56,302 nucleotides of DNA, taken from Nanobdellati archaeon (GTDB lineage Archaea > EX4484-52 > GLR71). Position 1 is the first letter of the stretch; each line of letters opens with the position of its first letter. The position numbers were made by a program, and so were the translations under genes. Under the pieces are notes generated by a model, which did no database searches, was not told the DNA's origin, and worked only from the letters and a program-made list of their open reading frames with translations. Below, piece by piece: positions 51,879-56,302 of this stretch. The stretch is taken from the NCBI GenBank assembly GCA_019429005.1, contig JAHYJR010000006.1:1-56302 (forward strand), written 5' to 3'.

Positions 51879-52400
51879 ATGGTAAGTCTATTTAGATGCA
51901 AGATTTGTGGTGATCCCTATATTGGGGAGACAAAGCCTAGCAGATGTCCGTTCTGTGGGGCATACGAAGGTTTCATGGTTGAAGCAAAAGATTATACTGA
52001 GACGTTTGATGTTGAATTGAATGAGGCTGATAAAGCTATGGTTGAGAAAGCTTTAGGGGTTGAGATTTCTAATGCTGAATTTTATTCTTGCGCCGCTGAA
52101 AAAACTGATGATTTAGAGGGTAAGCAATTATTCAAGATTCTTGGAAAAGTTGAGGCTGAACATGCTTCAATCTGGAGGAAAATATTGAAGCTTCCAAAAG
52201 ATGCACTTTCTAAAAGTGATGATTGTTCAACGGTCAATAATGATAATCTGAATGAATCACATAGACGTGAAGATCATGCAATTGAATTTTATAAACAGTC
52301 TGCAAAGGATGCTAAGAATAAGAGAGTGAAACAAATATTTGCAGCACTTGTTCAAGTAGAGACAGATCATCTTAAACTTTCAGAAGAGAGATTAAAGTAA
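51879..52400 (+). CDS. Rubrerythrin (reverse-type, N-terminal rubredoxin)
   Basis: A 173-residue protein with an N-terminal rubredoxin-like knuckle pair (RCKICGDPYIGE, RCPFCGAY) and a ferritin-like four-helix domain with di-iron ligands in VEISNAEFY, KVEAEHASIW, DHAIEFY and QVETDHLKLSEE (the ExxH motifs). It reduces hydrogen peroxide. GGTG lies seven bases before the ATG. Four bases separate it from the frame of superoxide reductase, so the two form an oxidative-stress operon. Confidence 0.92.
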   Translation: MVSLFRCKICGDPYIGETKPSRCPFCGAYEGFMVEAKDYTETFDVELNEADKAMVEKALGVEISNAEFYSCAAEKTDDLEGKQLFKILGKVEAEHASIWRKILKLPKDALSKSDDCSTVNNDNLNESHRREDHAIEFYKQSAKDAKNKRVKQIFAALVQVETDHLKLSEERLK

Positions 52401-52413
52401 GGGGTTGATAAAA

Positions 52414-52797
52414 ATGGCTGAAGAAAACGGGATTTATAAATGTGGGATTTGTGGGAATGTTGTTTCGGTGATTGAAGCTTTCGGCGGTGAATTGGTCTGC
52501 TGTGGAGAGTCAATGACATTATTTGAGGAGAAAACAAATGATGAAGGGCTTGAAAAACATGTTCCTGTAATTACTAAAACTGATAAGGGTATATTAGTTA
52601 AGGTCGGTTCAGTTTTACATCCTATGGAAGACAATCATTACATTGAACTTATTCAATTGTTTTTAAAAGGTAGTCTTTTAATGGAAAAAAGACTTAAATC
52701 TGGAGATTTGCCTCAAGCCGAATTTTGTTGTTTAGAAAGTAGCGAAGATGTTTTTGTAAGAGCACTGTGTAATAAGCATGGTCTTTGGAAAAATTAG
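52414..52797 (+). CDS. Superoxide reductase (desulfoferrodoxin)
   Basis: A 127-residue class I superoxide reductase. The N-terminal desulforedoxin domain has YKCGICGNVV and LVCCGESM (Cys4 iron site). The neelaredoxin domain has EKHVPVI, HPMEDNHYIEL and ALCNKHGLW, giving the four His and one Cys of the catalytic iron centre. It reduces superoxide to peroxide, which the upstream rubrerythrin then removes. Start ATG 52414 has GGTTGAT upstream. Confidence 0.94.
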   Translation: MAEENGIYKCGICGNVVSVIEAFGGELVCCGESMTLFEEKTNDEGLEKHVPVITKTDKGILVKVGSVLHPMEDNHYIELIQLFLKGSLLMEKRLKSGDLPQAEFCCLESSEDVFVRALCNKHGLWKN

Positions 52798-52966
52798 TTT
52801 GGTTTTATATTTGGTTAGCCTTCAATTGATTAATTTTTCATAGATTAATCTTTTTGGAGGTATGATTTTTTTTAAGATCTTAGGGTGTGATATGTGATTT
52901 AATTTGAATAATAATGATTGGATTCTAATTGATTTGTTTATATACATAACTTGACTAATATATAAT

Positions 52967-53137
52967 ATGGATATTTTCTATCTTCTTCGTTGAATCATTA
53001 TTTTTACAGCGGGTTTAATCTTAATTATGTGTCCTGAAAAAGTCAATAAATTTCAAGTTTATATGATTAAAAAATTACATATCAATTATGATTTTGAAAA
53101 AGAACAAAAAAATTATGTTCATTATGGTTTTTTTTAA
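52967..53137 (+). pseudogene. Small single-helix membrane protein with in-frame TGA
   Basis: From ATG 52967 eight codons (MDIFYLLR) are followed by TGA at 52991-52993, then the same frame continues with a membrane helix IIIFTAGLILIMCP and EKVNKFQVYMIKKLHINYD to a TAA at 53135. The Pro-Glu-Lys after the helix and the KLHI end look like a small archaeal membrane protein of unknown function. A TATA-like TTTATATAC lies about 25-30 bases before the ATG. The rest of 52798-53349 holds nothing else recognisable. Confidence 0.5.
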
Positions 53138-53319
53138 TTGCGATTTATTGAGATTTTTATTATTGATATTCTAAATGTTATTTTATTTTGTCTTGGTTGT
53201 AATCAAAATGTGATTTTTATTTTTTGTTAGATTGTTTAGTTAATAATTGTTTTATTTTTTATTTATTTTTTGTTTAAATGTATCTAATTTTAGGACTTTT
53301 CTTAATCAAATCAGAACTA

Positions 53320-53327
53320 TTTATATG
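53320..53327 (+). promoter_or_regulatory. TATA box for leaderless Ski2-like helicase gene
   Basis: TTTATATG, centred 26 bases before ATG 53350, the spacing of a leaderless archaeal transcript. Confidence 0.6.
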
Positions 53328-53349
53328 TCTCAAATCACACATTATTGTT

Positions 53350-55269
53350 ATGGAGTATAAAGGTTTTACATTGGATAAGTTTCAAGTTGATGCAATAAAG
53401 TCAATTGAAAAGAATCATTCTGTTGTTGTTTCGGCACCGACAGGTTCAGGTAAGACGCTTATTGCAGATTATATTATTGATAAGTATATTGATAAAGGTA
53501 TAACTGTGATTTATACAGCTCCGATTAAAGCATTGTCTAATCAGAAGTATAAGGATTTTACGAAAGCTTATGGTAAACGTCGTGTTGGGCTTATTACAGG
53601 GGATATCACAATAAATCCAGGAGCACCTATCGTGATTATGACAACTGAGATTTATCGTAATATGGCTGTTTTAAACGATCCGGCTTTAGACAAAGTTGCT
53701 TATGTTATTTTTGATGAGATTCATTTTATCAATGATGTCCAGAGAGGTTATGTGTGGGAAGAGTCAATTATTTTTTCACATAAACGTGTTAGGATGCTTT
53801 GCCTTTCAGCAACGATTCCAAATGCATTAGAATTTGCAGAGTGGATTAAAGCTATTAAAGGCCATGAAGTTGACACAATCATAAATGAGAATAGACCTGT
53901 GCCATTACATCGGATGTTTTTTGAAAATGAACTTGGAATTACAACTCTTGACGCAATTAAAAAAAATCGTGATAATAAGAAAGTCGTGTATAGGAGAGTG
54001 CGTAAGTTTAATCAGAAAGAGAATGATATTAAGCCACATCTTGAACTTGTGTCACTTATTAAAGATAAGTTACCTTGTTTCTTTTTTACATTTTCAAGGC
54101 AGAAATGTCAACAGAATGCACTTGAGCTTGCAAAGGCTAATATTTTTGAAACAAATGAAAAGATAATTACATATGTTCGCAAAAAATTACGTGATACACC
54201 AAGCGAGATTAATAATTTGAAATCTACAAGGGATCTGAAAGCTGTACTTCCATATGGTATAGCATTCCATCATGCAGGACTTTTACCTATAATAAAAGAA
54301 CTTGTTGAGGAACTTTTTTCAAAAGGGCTTATCAAAGTTCTTTATACGACTGAGACTTTTGCCGTCGGTATAAATATGCCTGCAAAAAGCGTATGTTTTG
54401 ATTCTATGATGAAATTTGATGGTGTAAATTATCGTTATCTGAATTCTAAAGAATATTTCCAGATTGCAGGTCGTGCAGGACGGCGTGGTATTGATACAGA
54501 AGGATTTGCATATGCTATTGTTGATTTGCGTGATTTTAATTATTCTCTTTTGAAAAAAATAACTACTAAAGATACTGAACCTATAATGTCTCAGTTTAGG
54601 CTTTCAGTAAATACTGTGCTTAATATTATCAAACAGCATACTAGGGACGAAATTGATAATATATTGTGTAAGAATTTTAATACATATCAAAAATATGGTG
54701 ATAGGTTTGATAAGGAAAAGACTGCTGTTGTCTATCGCAATTTTAATAATATTTATAAGAAATTAGAATCTCTTAATTACATTGAAGATGGTAAACTTAC
54801 ACCTAAAGGTTATTTTTCAACAAGAATTTATTCTGAGGAAATTGCTACAGGCGAGATTTTCGGAACGGATTTTTATAAACAGTTAGATCATTATGAGATT
54901 CTTTTGATTATTGCGTGTCTTAGTTATGAACCTAAACCTAAGAATGAATTTTATATGAGGTATAATAATAAGTCTATGAAGGTTTTGGTATCTAAAATTA
55001 ATTCTGATAATTATTTGAGAAATCTAAAACATTTTACGTATATTAAGGATATTACGGCACTTGTATATCCGTGTTATGACAGTTCTAGCATTTTTGATAT
55101 TATTAAGAATACAAATCTTCTTGAGGGTGATGTAATACGTTTCTTTAGGCAGATTGTAGACCGGCTTGGTCAGATCAGAAATGCTACAGATGATGATAAA
55201 TTGATATCAATGTTAGATGATTGTGAGCATATGATAGATCATTCAATGGGAGATATTGATGTTATATAA
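53350..55269 (+). CDS. Ski2/Mtr4-like DEAD/DEAH-box RNA helicase
   Basis: About 639 residues, an SF2 helicase of the Ski2-like group: Walker A VSAPTGSGKTLIADY (about 29), TAPIKALSNQKY, DEIH in VIFDEIHFIND (about 121), LSATIPNALEF (about 152), AFHHAGLLP, VLYTTETFAVGINMPAK (about 335), and QIAGRAGRRGID (about 373). The C-terminal helical part lacks the Mtr4 arch but ends near VDRLGQIRNATDDD. A role in RNA unwinding for the exosome (genes at 25.7-28.2 kb) is possible; a DNA-repair Hel308-like role is less likely because DEIH and KALSNQKY favour Ski2/Mtr4. Confidence 0.9.
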   Translation: MEYKGFTLDKFQVDAIKSIEKNHSVVVSAPTGSGKTLIADYIIDKYIDKGITVIYTAPIKALSNQKYKDFTKAYGKRRVGLITGDITINPGAPIVIMTTEIYRNMAVLNDPALDKVAYVIFDEIHFINDVQRGYVWEESIIFSHKRVRMLCLSATIPNALEFAEWIKAIKGHEVDTIINENRPVPLHRMFFENELGITTLDAIKKNRDNKKVVYRRVRKFNQKENDIKPHLELVSLIKDKLPCFFFTFSRQKCQQNALELAKANIFETNEKIITYVRKKLRDTPSEINNLKSTRDLKAVLPYGIAFHHAGLLPIIKELVEELFSKGLIKVLYTTETFAVGINMPAKSVCFDSMMKFDGVNYRYLNSKEYFQIAGRAGRRGIDTEGFAYAIVDLRDFNYSLLKKITTKDTEPIMSQFRLSVNTVLNIIKQHTRDEIDNILCKNFNTYQKYGDRFDKEKTAVVYRNFNNIYKKLESLNYIEDGKLTPKGYFSTRIYSEEIATGEIFGTDFYKQLDHYEILLIIACLSYEPKPKNEFYMRYNNKSMKVLVSKINSDNYLRNLKHFTYIKDITALVYPCYDSSSIFDIIKNTNLLEGDVIRFFRQIVDRLGQIRNATDDDKLISMLDDCEHMIDHSMGDIDVI

Positions 55270-55484
55270 TATGATTTTAGGAATCTTATCTTTTTTATTT
55301 TTGTTTAATTGAAACTTTTATTTAAATTAGTTGTTAATGTTTTATTCGATTTTTGAGTTTTTAAATAGTTTTTATATGATTTAAGTTGGTTTATTAGTTA
55401 GTAGTTTTGGATTATTGTATTAATTGTTCTTAGTTAGTAGTTAATTTAAGTATGTATATGAAGTTAATTGTCTAAAATATAGTT

Positions 55485-55739
55485 ATGTCTGAAGATACTG
55501 GTATTGATGATGATGTTGATGATGTATTGCTAATTTATGGCATTATATCTGAAATTATGAAGGATGATACATCTGAAGTTAGTTTAAGTAGTGTTAAGTC
55601 TATTCTTCGTCAAAGTACGGGTGTTTTGTTAGATAATGATACATTAGACGAACATATCAAATCCTTTGTTGATGAAGGTATTTTTGATAAAAATGGTGAT
55701 CAATTAATATTGGGTTTAGAAAGTGATTATTTTTTTTAA
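55485..55739 (+). CDS. Hypothetical acidic protein, first part of an interrupted gene
   Basis: Eighty-four residues with a very acidic start (EDTGIDDDVDDV) and a possible winged-helix-like middle (VSLSSVKSILRQSTGVLLD... IKSFVDEGIF). It ends at TAA 55737-55739 after a T8 run, but the same frame is open for at least another 187 codons to the window edge, so this is probably the first part of one larger gene. No family is recognised. Confidence 0.5.
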   Translation: MSEDTGIDDDVDDVLLIYGIISEIMKDDTSEVSLSSVKSILRQSTGVLLDNDTLDEHIKSFVDEGIFDKNGDQLILGLESDYFF

Positions 55740-56302
55740 AGTGAAGTTTTAGGTCTAGTATGGTCTAGTTTACCGCCTAAGGTACGTTCTGGTATTTTAA
55801 ATAATGATATCTCTAATTTAGATTATCTTCAAAAAGATCCATTATGGTGGGTTATGACAAGTCCTACAGGTAAAGCTTGGGTAAAAATCAATGAGGTTCT
55901 TGACGCTGAATACATAATGGATGATAAATCTATTGAATTATTTTTACTTTTTTTTAAGTTAGAAACGTTTGAGTGTGGTACAGTTAATAGGAGTGATATT
56001 TATTTTCTTTTTAGGGACTATCTATTATTTAATGAGCTTGCAGGTGAAAAAACAAAGAGTTCTAACTCTATTTATTCAAATGTACTGTCTCAGGTTAAGA
56101 CGTTAATTAAATATGAGTATCCTCAAAATGTGAAAAAACATTTATACGGTATAAGTTTAAATTGCCGTGATATAAAAGATAAATCTTCTAGACGTGATAT
56201 AAAAGATAAATCTTCTAGACGTGATATAAAAGATAAATCTTCTAGACGTGATATAAAAGATAAATCTTCTAGATGTGATATAAAAGATAAATCTTCTAGA
56301 CG
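55740..56302 (+). pseudogene. In-frame continuation after TAA, truncated by window end
   Basis: The frame after TAA 55737 is stop-free to 56302. It codes for LGLVWSSLPPKVRSGIL, DPLWWVMTSPTGKAWVKI, DIYFLFRDYLLFNE, SNVLSQVKTLIKYEYP, and then a repeated nonapeptide DIKDKSSRR. The even amino-acid composition with conserved-looking Trp pairs indicates real coding sequence. It could be translated separately from ATG 55854 or be the rest of the gene at 55485. The product is unknown. Confidence 0.5.
56166..56302. repeat. 27-bp tandem repeat, at least 5 copies, at window end
   Basis: Copies of a 27-bp unit start at 56166, 56193, 56220, 56247 and 56274 (the last with one C-to-T change) and the window ends in the next. 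The unit is nine codons long and keeps the frame, giving (DIKDKSSRR)n. The window starts and ends in tandem repeats, so its borders may be assembly breaks at repeats. Confidence 0.95.

Noticed and set aside
53278-53349. Start of the Ski2-like helicase at 53278
   Set aside because: The TATA box at 53320-53327 lies inside that extension and fits a leaderless start at ATG 53350.
15700-56302. Reassignment of TAA (or TGA) as a sense codon
   Set aside because: Most certain genes here (for example rrp42, rpl37ae, rpoP, copA, the GT3 synthase) end in TAA, and others (rrp41, GH57) in TGA, with non-coding sequence or other genes following. Only accessory frames have internal stops.

Overview
The window is one stretch of an AT-rich archaeal genome. 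The archaeal assignment rests on the 20S proteasome alpha subunit, SBDS, the Rrp4/Rrp41/Rrp42 exosome, RpoP, Pcc1, both prefoldins, aIF6, PDCD5, LSm, ribosomal proteins L37Ae, L31e, L39e, L37e, S19e and S8e, RNase P component 4, SRP54/FtsY, archaeal SepF, and a tRNA-Arg with an intron one base after the anticodon. The small genes, the general gene set and the coexisting glycogen and metal-handling genes would fit a DPANN-type lineage (Woesearchaeota/Pacearchaeota-like), but that is inference. Many starts are preceded by GGTG/GGTTG 5-8 bases upstream, which I used to choose starts; others have a TATA box about 26 bases before the ATG and look leaderless. The + strand is T/G-rich almost throughout, whichever strand is coding.

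Layout. 1-8.2 kb: a 21-bp tandem repeat, then a glycogen/alpha-glucan block (half-size GT-B protein, GT4 glycosyltransferase, GH57 glycosidase, debranching enzyme on the other strand, eukaryote-like GT3 glycogen synthase, small hypothetical). 8.2-8.7 kb: 43 copies of a 12-bp repeat that can encode a Tyr-Phe-Lys-Ser polymer. 8.7-15.6 kb: a copper/thiol-redox island (membrane-anchored winged-helix protein, HMA chaperone, HMA-SafE-cupredoxin fusion, DUF2318 lipoprotein, CopA ATPase with two HMA domains, DsbA-like thioredoxin, two tiny membrane proteins). 15.7-20 kb: a TFB pseudogene, a PP-loop/ferredoxin protein, intron-containing tRNA-Arg, and two degraded copies of an unknown gene. 20-24 kb: Cys-rich protein, GatB, a hypothetical and SRP54. 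24.2-32.2 kb: the proteasome-SBDS-exosome-L37Ae-RpoP-Pcc1-prefoldin superoperon, then a membrane protein, a winged-helix protein, a winged-helix/DHH fusion, UPF0147 and SepF. 32.3-38.9 kb: a 26-bp repeat, then FtsY, prefoldin alpha, aIF6, L31e, L39e, PDCD5, S19e, RNase P 4, a zincin-like protein, tRNA-Gly, L37e and LSm on the minus strand, and S8e on the plus strand.

38.9-50 kb is accessory: tRNA-Thr, MNT/HEPN pair, ACR3 arsenite exporter, UvrD-PD-(D/E)XK helicase-nuclease, DUF4143 ATPase, broken dinD and BRO antirepressor genes and a kinase-fold protein. 50-56.3 kb: dihydrouridine synthase, S51 peptidase, rubrerythrin, superoxide reductase, Ski2-like helicase, and a gene that runs into a 27-bp repeat at the window edge.

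Two things stand out. First, about ten small or accessory reading frames are each interrupted by one or two in-frame stop codons, mostly TAA, with recognisable coding sequence continuing in the same frame; the housekeeping genes show none. Comparison with known families (TFB, BRO, DinD) points to recent pseudogenisation rather than recoding. Second, the window is rich in unrelated minisatellites (12, 21, 26, 27 and 36 bp units), two of which lie at its two ends.
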